From Litorivita sp040371945 (lineage in GTDB: Bacteria > Pseudomonadota > Alphaproteobacteria > Rhodobacterales > Rhodobacteraceae): a stretch of DNA of 64,000 nucleotides. Positions 42,336 to 50,903 of this stretch are shown here, one piece after another. Position 1 is the first letter of the stretch. The number at the start of each line of letters is the position of its first letter. Both the position numbers and the translations under genes were made by a program. The stretch covers positions 434,001 through 498,000 of the forward strand of contig NZ_BAABWS010000001.1 in NCBI RefSeq assembly GCF_040371945.1, read 5' to 3'. Below the pieces are notes generated by a model. The model was not told the DNA's origin and searched no databases. It saw only the letters and a program-made list of their open reading frames with translations.

Positions 42336-43130
42336 ATGTCCGCGATCTCCCTTCTTCTCGGCCCGATCCAGCGCCTCGGCGCGGCGGTGCTGGGCCTTTG
42401 CGCCGCCACGGGGCGCATCGCGCTTTTCGCCGCCCAAACCGTCAGCCACCTCGCCCGCCCGCCATTTTATGGCCGCGAGTTTCTCCACGCGCTGTTTCAA
42501 ATCGGCTGGCTGTCGCTGCCCGTCGTGGGCCTGACCGCGCTCTTCACCGGCGGCGCATTGGCCTTGCAAATCTACGCAGGCGGCGCGCGTTTCAATGCCG
42601 AAGCCGTGGTGCCCTCGATTGTCGCCATCGGCATGGTGCGCGAACTTGGCCCCGTCTTGGGCGGGCTGATGGTGGCGGCGCGCGTCGCCTCCTCGATTGC
42701 CGCCGAGATCGGCACGATGAAAGTGACCGAGCAGCTTGACGCGCTGACCACCCTGTCGACCCATCCGATGAAATACCTCACCTTGCCGCGCGTCCTCGCC
42801 GCCACCCTCGCGGTGCCGGTGCTCGTCGCCGTGGGCGATGCGATCGGTATCATGGGCGGCTATCTGGTGGGCGTGGCGCGGCTCGATTTCAATTCCGCCG
42901 CCTACCTGCGCAACACGGTGGATTTCCTCGAAGTCTGGGATGTCACCTCGGGCCTGCTCAAAGGCGCGGCCTTCGGCTTTATCATCGCCCTGATGGGCTG
43001 CTACTACGGGATGAATTCGGCCCGCGGCGCCCAAGGCGTCGGCCGCGCCACCAAAGCCGCCGTTGTCGCCGCCTCGGTGATGATCCTCGCCGCCAATTAC
43101 CTGCTTACAGAAGTGTTCTTTTCGGCATGA
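42336..43130 (+). CDS. mlaE: MlaE-family ABC transporter permease
   Basis: The 264-residue inner-membrane protein is the permease of the Mla phospholipid-trafficking ABC transporter, which keeps outer-membrane lipid asymmetry. Typical segments are GALALQIYAGGARFNAEAVV, VRELGPVLGGLMVAARVASS and EIGTMKVTEQLDALTTLSTH. It overlaps mlaF by 4 bases. The MCE substrate protein MlaD is not adjacent. Confidence 0.93.
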   Translation: MSAISLLLGPIQRLGAAVLGLCAATGRIALFAAQTVSHLARPPFYGREFLHALFQIGWLSLPVVGLTALFTGGALALQIYAGGARFNAEAVVPSIVAIGMVRELGPVLGGLMVAARVASSIAAEIGTMKVTEQLDALTTLSTHPMKYLTLPRVLAATLAVPVLVAVGDAIGIMGGYLVGVARLDFNSAAYLRNTVDFLEVWDVTSGLLKGAAFGFIIALMGCYYGMNSARGAQGVGRATKAAVVAASVMILAANYLLTEVFFSA

Positions 43131-43873
43131 TCGAGATGCGCGATGTCCATAAAGCCTTCGGCGCCAACCGCGTGCTGCAAGGGGTCAACCTGACCATCCC
43201 CAAGGGCGAGAGCATGGTGATCATCGGCGGTTCGGGCACCGGCAAATCCGTGGCGCTCAAATCCGTGCTCGGCCTCGTCAAACCCGACAAGGGCCAGATT
43301 CTCGTCGGCGGGCAGGACGTGCTCAAAACCGACCGCGATGCGTTTTTGGCCCGCTTTGGCATGCTCTTCCAAGGCGGCGCATTGTTCGATTCCCTTCCCG
43401 TCTGGCAAAACGTCGCCTTTCGCCTGATGCGCGGCACGCTGAAGCGCCCCAAAGCCGAGGCGCGCGAGATCGCCATCGAAAAACTGCGCCGCGTCGGCCT
43501 CAAACCCGATGTCGCCGACCGCTTTCCGGCCGAACTTTCGGGCGGCATGCAAAAACGCGTCGGCCTCGCCCGCGCCATCGCCGCCGAACCCGAGATCATC
43601 TTTTTCGACGAGCCGACCACCGGCCTCGACCCGATCATGTCCGGCGTGATCAACGATCTGATCCGCGAGATCGTGGTGGAAATGGGCGCCACCGCCATGA
43701 CCATCACCCATGACATGACCTCGGTGCGCGCCATCGCCGATAAGGTCGCGATGCTCCACGACGGGGTGATCAAATGGACCGGACCCGTCGCCGATATGGA
43801 TGCCTCGAACGATCCCTACCTCGACCAATTCATCCATGGCCGCGCCACAGGCCCCATCGAAGCGGTGCGCTAG
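43127..43873 (+). CDS. mlaF: MlaF-family ABC transporter ATP-binding protein
   Basis: The 248-residue ATPase pairs with MlaE. It has Walker A GGSGTGKSVAL, signature LSGGMQKRVGLARA, Walker B IIFFDEPTTGLDP and H-loop MTITHDMTS. The FPAELSGGMQKRV wording is typical of the Mla/Ttg2A group. ATGA overlap with mlaE indicates coupled translation. Confidence 0.94.
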   Translation: MIEMRDVHKAFGANRVLQGVNLTIPKGESMVIIGGSGTGKSVALKSVLGLVKPDKGQILVGGQDVLKTDRDAFLARFGMLFQGGALFDSLPVWQNVAFRLMRGTLKRPKAEAREIAIEKLRRVGLKPDVADRFPAELSGGMQKRVGLARAIAAEPEIIFFDEPTTGLDPIMSGVINDLIREIVVEMGATAMTITHDMTSVRAIADKVAMLHDGVIKWTGPVADMDASNDPYLDQFIHGRATGPIEAVR

Positions 43874-43939
43874 AACCGCCGCGCGCCGCGCCTTTACGCG
43901 CCCCGCCGCGCCCTGCCCGCCAGCGGCGCCCGCCCCCCT

Positions 43940-43971
43940 TTGCAGGTTCTGCAAATATCCCCGCCGGAGGC
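43940..43971 (+). repeat. 32-bp interspersed repeat, copy E
   Basis: Plus-strand copy with triplet TGC after TTGCAGGTTC, about 66 bases past the mlaF stop. Confidence 0.9.
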
Positions 43972-44069
43972 TCCCGCATCTGCCCCCCTGTGCCGCCGCC
44001 CGCATCCTTGATGCGCCGCGCGCCAATCTCCCCCTAGCGCCGCGCGCCCATGCGCCCTACCTTTAAGCC

Positions 44070-44519
44070 ATGACCGCTTTGCACAAATATGCCAACCTCG
44101 CCTTGCTGGTGCTCTTTCCCATAGCTTGGTTCGCCCCCCTGATGCGTGCGGGCGTGCTGCCCTTCTTCTCGCTCTCCGAGATCAGCGTGATCTCCGGCCT
44201 GCAATCGCTTTGGCAAAGCGATATCTTCCTTGCGCTCATCGTCACGCTTTTTGCGCTTTTTGCCCCCTATCTCAAAACCCTCGGCCTCGCGCTGGTCCAT
44301 TTCGGCCTCTTGGACACCCGCGCCCTGCCCGCTTTGACCGCCTTGGGCAAACTGGCCATGGCCGATATTTTCCTCATTGCGGTCTATATCGTGCTGGCCA
44401 AAGGCGTCGGCCTCGGGCGGGTGGAAACTGCTTGGGGGCTTTACCTGTTCACCGCCTGTATTCTCGCCTCCCTCGCGCTCAGCCTCGCGGCAAAGCGCGC
44501 CGCCCGCGGCCAAAGCTGA
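44070..44519 (+). CDS. Paraquat-inducible protein A-like membrane protein
   Basis: The 149-residue protein has four predicted membrane helices (LALLVLFPIAWFAPL; DIFLALIVTLFALFAPYL; LAMADIFLIAVYIVLAKG; LYLFTACILASLALSL). The LGKLAMADIFLIAVYIVLAK pattern resembles the PqiA repeat (WSMLDVFLVALLVALVK). In E. coli PqiA works with an MCE protein in lipid transport between membranes, which fits the adjacent mlaEF. It is a single-repeat version, about half the usual PqiA length, and lacks an obvious zinc-ribbon. Confidence 0.72.
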   Translation: MTALHKYANLALLVLFPIAWFAPLMRAGVLPFFSLSEISVISGLQSLWQSDIFLALIVTLFALFAPYLKTLGLALVHFGLLDTRALPALTALGKLAMADIFLIAVYIVLAKGVGLGRVETAWGLYLFTACILASLALSLAAKRAARGQS

Positions 44520-44705
44520 CGCGCGATTGAGCAGCAATGTTGCGCGCTGCGAAACAATGGCGCGCGATTCGCATCGCTGTTTCCCCCTGCCCACTCAATG
44601 GCGCCGAAATCACGAAATTCCCCTTTACCTTTTGTTCACCTTTCGGCGTAAATTCGCCGGTAGTAATCGCGTTGCGGCCGGTGTCGCACTCTCGGGGGAT
44701 GAGTT

Positions 44706-45578
44706 ATGAGCGCACATCAATCCGCTGCCTTGCAGCTCGGCCTGACCGTGGCCCATCGCGCCGCCGTTACGCTTATGGCGCTCAGCGCGCTGATCATGAC
44801 GCTGTGGACCGCGATGGCGCTCTTTGGCGCAGCGCCGTGGCTCGCTTTTGCCGCGCAGATCGGCGATCAAACCTATCCTTTGGCCGGCATGTCGGCGCAA
44901 ATCGCTGTCACGGTGTTTTTGCTGGCGCTTTGCGCCTATCTGCCCGCAAATGCCCGCATCATGAAACTCGAAACCTCGCACCGCGCCTTTCACATGTCGA
45001 TGCGCGATGTGACGCGCGCCTATGCTTTGGCCCATGCCGCCGACCGCGAGGGCAGTTTCAAACTCTCCTCCGAATTTGACGAAGTGCGCGAGCGCCTTGC
45101 CTTTTTGCGCGATCATCCCGATCTGGGCGCGCTGGAGCCGCAGCTTCTGGAGGTCGCCTCGCAGATGAGCCAGACCAGCAAGGAACTGGCGCAAACCTAT
45201 TCGACAGACAATGTCGCCCGCGCCCGCGCCTTTCTCAAAACCCGCCAAACCGAGGCCGACGACATGAAAACCCGCCTCGACCGCGCCCTCACGGTGACAC
45301 AGGAATTGCGGTTCTGGCTCAATGACATAGAGCAAGAAGAAGAGCTGATTGCCGATAAGCTCGAGCAATTGAGCGCCGAGCTGTCGGCGCTTTTGCCCGA
45401 TCTGAACGAGGAATTGGCGGCGCTCGATGCCAATCCCGCCCCGCGCAAGAAAATGCGCGTCGTCGGCGCGCGCTCCGCGCCGCGCAAAGAGGCGCAGATC
45501 GTCGATCTGCGCGCCGAGATCAGCCCCGATATGGGACATGAGATCAGCCCTGCCAAACCGACCGGCAAGCCACACTAA
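44706..45578 (+). CDS. Conserved Rhodobacterales membrane/coiled-coil protein
   Basis: The 290-residue protein has two N-terminal membrane helices (VTLMALSALIMTLWTAMALF; SAQIAVTVFLLALCAYL), then a long, charged helical region (TRQTEADDMKTRLDRALTV; QEEELIADKLEQLSAELSA) likely to form a coiled coil, and a disordered basic tail (PRKKMRVVGARSAPRKEAQ). Relatives are, as I recall, often named DNA repair protein without evidence, perhaps because radA lies next door. I see no catalytic motif. Confidence 0.72.
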   Translation: MSAHQSAALQLGLTVAHRAAVTLMALSALIMTLWTAMALFGAAPWLAFAAQIGDQTYPLAGMSAQIAVTVFLLALCAYLPANARIMKLETSHRAFHMSMRDVTRAYALAHAADREGSFKLSSEFDEVRERLAFLRDHPDLGALEPQLLEVASQMSQTSKELAQTYSTDNVARARAFLKTRQTEADDMKTRLDRALTVTQELRFWLNDIEQEEELIADKLEQLSAELSALLPDLNEELAALDANPAPRKKMRVVGARSAPRKEAQIVDLRAEISPDMGHEISPAKPTGKPH

Positions 45579-45647
45579 GCGTCGCCGCCGCGCCACAGCC
45601 TTGCGAAGCAATTGACCGCGCCCGCGCCGTGAGGCACATCAGAGCCT

Positions 45648-47012
45648 ATGGCAAAAACCAAATCTTTCCGGTGCTCCGCCTGCGGAGCCAATTTCACCAA
45701 ATGGTCGGGCCGTTGCGACGGCTGCGGCGATTGGAACACCATTGTCGAAGAGGCCCCGCTTTCGGCCGGTCCTGCCTCCAAAAGCCTTGGCGCGAAACGC
45801 GGCGCGGCGCTGGATCTGTCGGATCTGTCGACCGAAGAGGCCCCACCGCCGCGCACCACCTCGGGCATCGGCGAATTGGACCGCGTCTTGGGCGGCGGAT
45901 TGGTGGCCTCCTCGGCCATTCTGGTCGGCGGTGATCCGGGCATCGGCAAATCCACTTTGTTGCTGCAGGCGGCGGCGGAATTTGCCCGCTCCGGCCTCAA
46001 GGTCATGTATATTTCGGGCGAGGAAGCCTCGGCCCAAGTGCGCATGCGCGCGCGCCGCCTCGGATTGGCCGATGCGCCGGTGCAACTGGCCGCCGCGACC
46101 AACCTGCGCGATATCCTGACCACCCTCGAAGAAGAGCGCCCGCATCTGGCGATCATCGATTCCATTCAAACCATGTGGGCCGACAATGTCGAAAGCGCCC
46201 CGGGCAGCGTCAGCCAAGTGCGCGCCGCCGCCCATGAATTGACCACTTTTGCCAAACGCAAGGGCGTGTCGGTGATCTTGGTCGGCCATGTCACCAAAGA
46301 GGGGCAGATCGCGGGCCCGCGCGTGGTCGAACATATGGTCGACACCGTGCTCTATTTCGAAGGCGAGCGCGGGCATCAATTCCGCATCCTGCGCGCGGTG
46401 AAAAACCGCTTTGGCCCCGCCGACGAGATCGGGGTGTTCGAGATGACCGGCGCGGGATTGGCGCAGGTGATGAACCCTTCGGCGCTGTTTCTCTCCGAAC
46501 GCGGCACGCCCTCCCCCGGATCGGTGGTCTTTGCGGGGGTCGAGGGCACGCGGCCGGTTCTGGTCGAGTTTCAGGCCCTCGTCGCGCCCAGCCCGCACAG
46601 CCAGCCGCGCCGCACCGTCGTGGGATGGGACGGCGGGCGTCTGGCGATGATCCTTGCGGTGCTCGAAGCGCGCTGCGGCATTCCGTTCACCGGCCTTGAT
46701 GTCTATCTCAATGTGGCGGGGGGGATGAAAATTTCCGAACCTGCCGCCGATCTGGCCGTTGCGGCGGCTTTGGTGAGCGCGCGCGAGGATAGCGCCCTGC
46801 CCGCAGATACCGTTGTTTTTGGCGAAATCAGCCTCTCGGGCGCCCTGCGCCCCGCCCCGCAAAGCGAAAACAGGTTGAAAGAAGCGCAAAAACTTGGTTT
46901 CACAGCGGCGATAACCCCCTCGGGAGGCAAGGCGCTGGCCGATATGGGATTGAAGCTCACACAGATGGGCGATCTGACCGCTTTTGTCGGCGATATCTTT
47001 GGCGCAGGCTAG
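45648..47012 (+). CDS. radA: DNA repair protein RadA (Sms)
   Basis: The 454-residue protein has an N-terminal zinc finger (CSACGANFTKWSGRCDGCGDW), a RecA-like ATPase with Walker A GGDPGIGKSTLL, the RadA-specific KNRFG motif (AVKNRFGPADEIGVFEM) and a C-terminal Lon-protease-like domain (GLDVYLNVAGGMKISEPAADL). RadA drives branch migration of recombination intermediates. cvpA follows 58 bases downstream, probably on the same transcript. Confidence 0.96.
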   Translation: MAKTKSFRCSACGANFTKWSGRCDGCGDWNTIVEEAPLSAGPASKSLGAKRGAALDLSDLSTEEAPPPRTTSGIGELDRVLGGGLVASSAILVGGDPGIGKSTLLLQAAAEFARSGLKVMYISGEEASAQVRMRARRLGLADAPVQLAAATNLRDILTTLEEERPHLAIIDSIQTMWADNVESAPGSVSQVRAAAHELTTFAKRKGVSVILVGHVTKEGQIAGPRVVEHMVDTVLYFEGERGHQFRILRAVKNRFGPADEIGVFEMTGAGLAQVMNPSALFLSERGTPSPGSVVFAGVEGTRPVLVEFQALVAPSPHSQPRRTVVGWDGGRLAMILAVLEARCGIPFTGLDVYLNVAGGMKISEPAADLAVAAALVSAREDSALPADTVVFGEISLSGALRPAPQSENRLKEAQKLGFTAAITPSGGKALADMGLKLTQMGDLTAFVGDIFGAG

Positions 47013-47070
47013 GCGCATTCACGAAGACCGCCCGATCGGCGCGGCACGCAAGTAAGGGACAAGATACCCC

Positions 47071-47631
47071 ATGGAAGGCTTTACCATCATCGACGGCGTT
47101 GTGGCGCTCGTGATCGTGCTCTCGGCGCTTTTGGCCTATACGCGCGGATTTGTGCGCGAAGGATTGGCCATCGCCGGTTGGATCGTGGCGGGGCTTTTGG
47201 CCTTTATGTTCGCCCCGCAAGTCGAGCCTTTGGTCAAGGAAATCCCCGTGGTGGGCGATTTCATCTCCGACAGCTGCGAATTGTCGATGATCGCAGGCTT
47301 TGCCGTGGTCTTTGCGATTGCTTTGGTGGTGGCCTCCTTGTTCACGCCGATGCTGGCCTCGCTGGTGCAGCGCTCGGCGCTTGGCGGGCTTGATCAGGGG
47401 CTTGGCTTTTTGTTCGGCGTGGCGCGCGGCATCTTGCTCGTCGCCATCGCGTTTTTCGTCTACGAGACTGTGATCACCTCGCAAAATATCACCATGATCG
47501 ACGACAGCCGCTCGGCGCAGGTCTTTGGCCGCATGTCCGGCAAGATCGAAAACTCCGACCCCGAGCGCGCCATGGGATGGATCACCGCCCAATATGAACA
47601 GCTTGTCGGCAAATGCGACGCGCCGCAATAA
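47071..47631 (+). CDS. cvpA: CvpA family membrane protein
   Basis: The 186-residue protein has four predicted membrane helices (VVALVIVLSALLAYTRG, LAIAGWIVAGLLAFMF, MIAGFAVVFAIALVVASLF, GLGFLFGVARGILLVAIAFF). The family is named for colicin V production in E. coli, where the gene precedes purF, as it does here. The likely role is envelope homeostasis; the mechanism is unknown. A repeat copy and a terminator separate it from purF. Confidence 0.9.
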   Translation: MEGFTIIDGVVALVIVLSALLAYTRGFVREGLAIAGWIVAGLLAFMFAPQVEPLVKEIPVVGDFISDSCELSMIAGFAVVFAIALVVASLFTPMLASLVQRSALGGLDQGLGFLFGVARGILLVAIAFFVYETVITSQNITMIDDSRSAQVFGRMSGKIENSDPERAMGWITAQYEQLVGKCDAPQ

Positions 47632-47658
47632 GCGGCGCCCCCTTCGGCGAGGGCGGAT

Positions 47659-47690
47659 GCCTCCGGCGGGGATATTTTTAGAACCTGCAA
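47659..47690 (-). repeat. 32-bp interspersed repeat, copy F
   Basis: Minus-strand copy with triplet TAA-type spacing, 28 bases after the cvpA stop and immediately before a terminator hairpin. A degenerate second start of the motif (CCTTCGGCGAGGG) lies just upstream at 47641-47653. Confidence 0.9.
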
Positions 47691-47696
47691 AGCGAA

Positions 47697-47727
47697 AACG
47701 CGCGGCCAGATGGCGGCGCGTTTTTTT
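47697..47727 (+). terminator. Intrinsic terminator of the radA-cvpA unit
   Basis: The stem ACGCGC (47698-47703) with GCGCGT (47716-47721) is followed by a run of seven T (47721-47727). Confidence 0.75.
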
Positions 47728-47865
47728 GCATCTTGCCTGCGCGCCCGCCCGAACCCGCGGCGCGCACGCGCAAAGGGCGCGCGATTTGTGATCCTTTCGT
47801 GACACTGGGGCCATGAGCGCTTAAGAGGGGGCGACCCTGCTATAAACGGATTCGGAGCGCTCGCC

Positions 47866-49377
47866 TTGTCCCACCCCAAACGGACCACCCCCACCCGACC
47901 CGCCGCCATGCTCAAGCAGATGCCCCCCGCCCATCCTTTCGACGACGACAAGCTGCATGAGGAATGCGGCGTCTTTGGCGTTGTGGGGGTGAGCGATGCG
48001 GCGAATTTCGTGGCGCTTGGCCTGCATGCCCTGCAGCACCGCGGACAAGAGGCGGGCGGCATTGTCAGCCACGATCCCGCCGAGGGGTTCAATTCTGTGC
48101 GCCGCTTTGGCTATGTGCGCGATAATTTTACCTCGCAAAGCCTGATGCAAACCCTGCCCGGGCCGCTGGCCATCGGGCATGTGCGCTACTCCACCGCCGG
48201 ATCGAAGGCCGCCGTGATCCGCGATGTGCAGCCGTTTTTCGGCGAGTTTTCCATGGGCGGCGCGGCGATTGCCCATAACGGCAATATCACCAATGCCAAT
48301 GCGCTGCGCCGCGAACTCATTGAACGCGGGTCGATCTTCCAATCCTCCTCGGACAGCGAATGCATCATCCACCTGATGGCGCGCAGCTTGCAGCGCAACA
48401 TTCCCGAGCGGATGGAAGACGCCTTGCGCCGCGTTGAAGGCGCGTTCTCCGTTGTCGCCATGACCCGCACCAAGTTGATCGGCGTGCGCGACCCTCTGGG
48501 CGTGCGGCCTTTGGTTTTGGGCAAAGTTGCGGAAGGATGGGTTTTGTCATCGGAGACCTGCGCGCTCGACATCATCGGCGCCGAATATGTGCGCGACATC
48601 GAGCCGGGCGAGATGGTGGTGATCTCGGAGCAAGGCGGGGTCGAAAGCGCCTTTCCCTTCCGGCGCCGCAAATCGCGGTTTTGCATTTTCGAACATGTCT
48701 ATTTCTCGCGCCCCGACAGCGTGATCGGCGGGCGCAGCGTTTATGAAACCCGCCGCCAGATCGGCGTGGAGCTGGCCAAAGAGGCCCCCGTCGAGGCGGA
48801 CCTTGTGTGCCCCGTGCCTGACAGCGGCACCCCCGCGGCCATCGGGTTCAGCCAAGAGAGCGGCATTCCCTATGCGATGGGCATCATCCGCAACCAATAT
48901 ATGGGCCGCACCTTCATCGAGCCGACCGAACAGATCCGCAACATGGGCGTGCGCCTCAAGCTCAACGTCAACCGCGCACTGATCAAGGGCAAGCGGGTGA
49001 TTTTGGTCGATGACAGCGTCGTGCGCGGCACCACCAGCCGCAAGATCAAGGATATGATTTTGGACGCGGGCGCCGCCGAGGTGCATTTCCGCATCGCCTC
49101 GCCGCCCACCGCATGGCCGTGCTTTTACGGCGTCGACACGCCCGAGCGCGAAAAGCTTCTGGCCGCGACGATGAACGAGGACGAGATGCGCGACCATCTG
49201 GGCGTCGACAGCTTGCGCTTTATCTCGCTGGACGGGCTTTACCGCGCGGCCGGTGCGCCGGACGGGCGCGACAATGCCAGCCCGCAATATTGCGATGCCT
49301 GTTTCTCGGGCGAATACCCCGTGGCCCCCTCCGATATGATCGAAAAGGGTTTCGAAACAAAGACGGCCGCCGAATGA
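47866..49377 (+). CDS. purF: Amidophosphoribosyltransferase
   Basis: The 503-residue enzyme starts purine synthesis, moving glutamine nitrogen to PRPP. The glutaminase nucleophile Cys follows HEE (HEECGVFGVVG), so a propeptide must be removed, as in Bacillus-type enzymes. Cysteines in SPQYCDACFSGEYPV fit the [4Fe-4S] type. The PRPP loop is VILVDDSVVRGTTSRK. The start is uncertain: TTG here has GGAG eight bases ahead, while ATG at 47908 or 47920 lacks a site but would also keep the Cys. The gene overlaps the DUF2199 gene (ATGA). Confidence 0.93.
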   Translation: MSHPKRTTPTRPAAMLKQMPPAHPFDDDKLHEECGVFGVVGVSDAANFVALGLHALQHRGQEAGGIVSHDPAEGFNSVRRFGYVRDNFTSQSLMQTLPGPLAIGHVRYSTAGSKAAVIRDVQPFFGEFSMGGAAIAHNGNITNANALRRELIERGSIFQSSSDSECIIHLMARSLQRNIPERMEDALRRVEGAFSVVAMTRTKLIGVRDPLGVRPLVLGKVAEGWVLSSETCALDIIGAEYVRDIEPGEMVVISEQGGVESAFPFRRRKSRFCIFEHVYFSRPDSVIGGRSVYETRRQIGVELAKEAPVEADLVCPVPDSGTPAAIGFSQESGIPYAMGIIRNQYMGRTFIEPTEQIRNMGVRLKLNVNRALIKGKRVILVDDSVVRGTTSRKIKDMILDAGAAEVHFRIASPPTAWPCFYGVDTPEREKLLAATMNEDEMRDHLGVDSLRFISLDGLYRAAGAPDGRDNASPQYCDACFSGEYPVAPSDMIEKGFETKTAAE

Positions 49378-49943
49378 GCCTTCTGGACCTCGATAGCCGC
49401 TGGAAACGGTTCAACGACACGGGGCGCGCCTGCCCCTGCTGCGGCGAGACGTTTTCGGGCATTTTCGATCTGGGCTATGCCCATCCGTCCGATTGGCCGC
49501 ACGCAGGCCCCGATGAGGGCGGCGAAGTGGTCGAGGGCGAGGACCGGCTCAATGCCGATCTGTGCCGCCATGCGGGGCGCTATTTCTTGCGCTGCGTGAT
49601 GATGATCCCCGTGCAGGGCAGCGACGAACATTTCGGCTTTGGCCTTTGGGCGCAGGTCTCCGAAGAGGTGTTTCGCAACTATCTGGGCACCTATGACGAC
49701 CCGCCCGCAGATTTTCGCGGCGGCAACGGGCTTTTGGCCAATGTCCTGCCCGGATTTACCGACGAAGACATGGTGCCTTTGGTCCTCGCGCCGGTGAGCG
49801 GCGATGAGGCCACGCGCCCCTTGGTCATGGCCGAGGCCGGCGCCTTGCATGAGGCGCAGACCCAAGGCATCAGCTTTGACCGGCTTTTGGACATCTACGC
49901 CGAGGCGGGCCGCGACATTCGCCCGCATCTGACGCAGGATTGA
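49374..49943 (+). CDS. DUF2199 domain-containing protein
   Basis: The 189-residue soluble protein begins MSLLDLDSRWKRFNDTGRAC. A CPCCGETFSGIFDLGYAHPSDW segment gives the Cys pair typical of the family, which is often found in two-protein operons but has no known function. The start is fixed by the ATGA overlap with purF; earlier in-frame codons lie inside purF. It is probably co-transcribed with purF and the SDR gene. Confidence 0.85.
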   Translation: MSLLDLDSRWKRFNDTGRACPCCGETFSGIFDLGYAHPSDWPHAGPDEGGEVVEGEDRLNADLCRHAGRYFLRCVMMIPVQGSDEHFGFGLWAQVSEEVFRNYLGTYDDPPADFRGGNGLLANVLPGFTDEDMVPLVLAPVSGDEATRPLVMAEAGALHEAQTQGISFDRLLDIYAEAGRDIRPHLTQD

Positions 49944-50033
49944 TCGCCGCGCGGCAGGGCGGATTGCCGCGGCGCGCCCGCGCGCCGCAAAGGGCGCGTT
50001 GACAATCGCGCCGCGCCGCGCCAAACCGCGCAT

Positions 50034-50678
50034 ATGACAGATCAAATCGCCCTCATCACCGGCGCCTCGCGCGGCCTTGGCGCCGCATTGGCCGAAGCGC
50101 TTTGCACCAAATACCATATCGTCGCCGTGGGCCGCACCACGGGCGCGCTTGAGGAATTGGACGACCGTATCCAAGCCAAGGGCGGCAGCGCCACGCTGGC
50201 CCCGATGGATATCACCAATCCCGACGCGATGGCGCAGCTTTGCCGCTCGATCTATGACCGCTGGGGCTCGGTCGCGCTTTGGGCGCATACGGCGGTCCAT
50301 GCCGCGCCTTTGGCCCCTGCGCAGTTTCTCGACGCCAAGGATTGGGAGAAATCCGTCGCCTGCAATGTCACCGCGACGGGGCAACTGATCCCCTTTATCG
50401 CGCCGCTTCTGGGCGAGGACGGCACCGCGCTTTTCTTTGACGATGCGCGCGGCGGCAGTAAATTCTTTTCGGCCTATGGGGCCAGCAAGGCGGCGCAAAT
50501 CGCCTTGGCCAAAAGCTGGCAGGCCGAAAGCGTCAAGACCGGCCCGCGGGTCGAAATCCTCACCCCCGCGCCTTTGGCCACCGCCACCCGCGCAAGGTTC
50601 TTTCCGGGCGAGGATCGCGCGCCCTTGGCCAAACCCATCGACGAGGCCGCGCGGCTTTTGGCGCAGCTGGGGCTGTAA
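50034..50678 (+). CDS. SDR family NAD(P)-dependent oxidoreductase
   Basis: The 214-residue short-chain dehydrogenase has the cofactor motif TGASRGLGAAL and catalytic YGASK (FSAYGASKAAQIALAKSW). The active-site Ser position is unclear (FFDDARGGSKFFSAYG), which is unusual. It is shorter than most SDRs. Substrate unknown. It sits 90 bases after the DUF2199 gene. Confidence 0.85.
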   Translation: MTDQIALITGASRGLGAALAEALCTKYHIVAVGRTTGALEELDDRIQAKGGSATLAPMDITNPDAMAQLCRSIYDRWGSVALWAHTAVHAAPLAPAQFLDAKDWEKSVACNVTATGQLIPFIAPLLGEDGTALFFDDARGGSKFFSAYGASKAAQIALAKSWQAESVKTGPRVEILTPAPLATATRARFFPGEDRAPLAKPIDEAARLLAQLGL

Positions 50679-50720
50679 GCCACGCGCGCCCGCCGCGCCG
50701 CGCGCCGCATAGCCAATCAC

Positions 50721-50764
50721 CAAAGGGGCGGTGCTTTCGCCCCAAAGGGGCGGTGCTTTTGCCC
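50721..50764. repeat. 22-bp hairpin unit, tandemly duplicated
   Basis: Two head-to-tail units, CAAAGGGGCGGTGCTTTCGCCC and its one-base variant, abut at 50742/50743. Each can fold (GGGGCG...CGCCCC). They lie after the SDR gene and before surE and could help end transcription, though no T-run follows. Confidence 0.7.
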
Positions 50765-50903
50765 CACAGCGCGGGCGCATTTTTCGCCGCGCGCCGCGCA
50801 ATGCTTGCCCCGCGCGCGCCGCTCCCTTAGACAGTGATAAAAAGGCAAACCGCCGCCGCGCGCCGCGGATCACAACAGGGCAATCGGGGCATCAGGGCAC
50901 AAC

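Noticed and set aside
41265..43034. 589-codon minus-strand frame
   Set aside because: Antisense to alr and mlaE; His/Gly/Asp-rich shadow.
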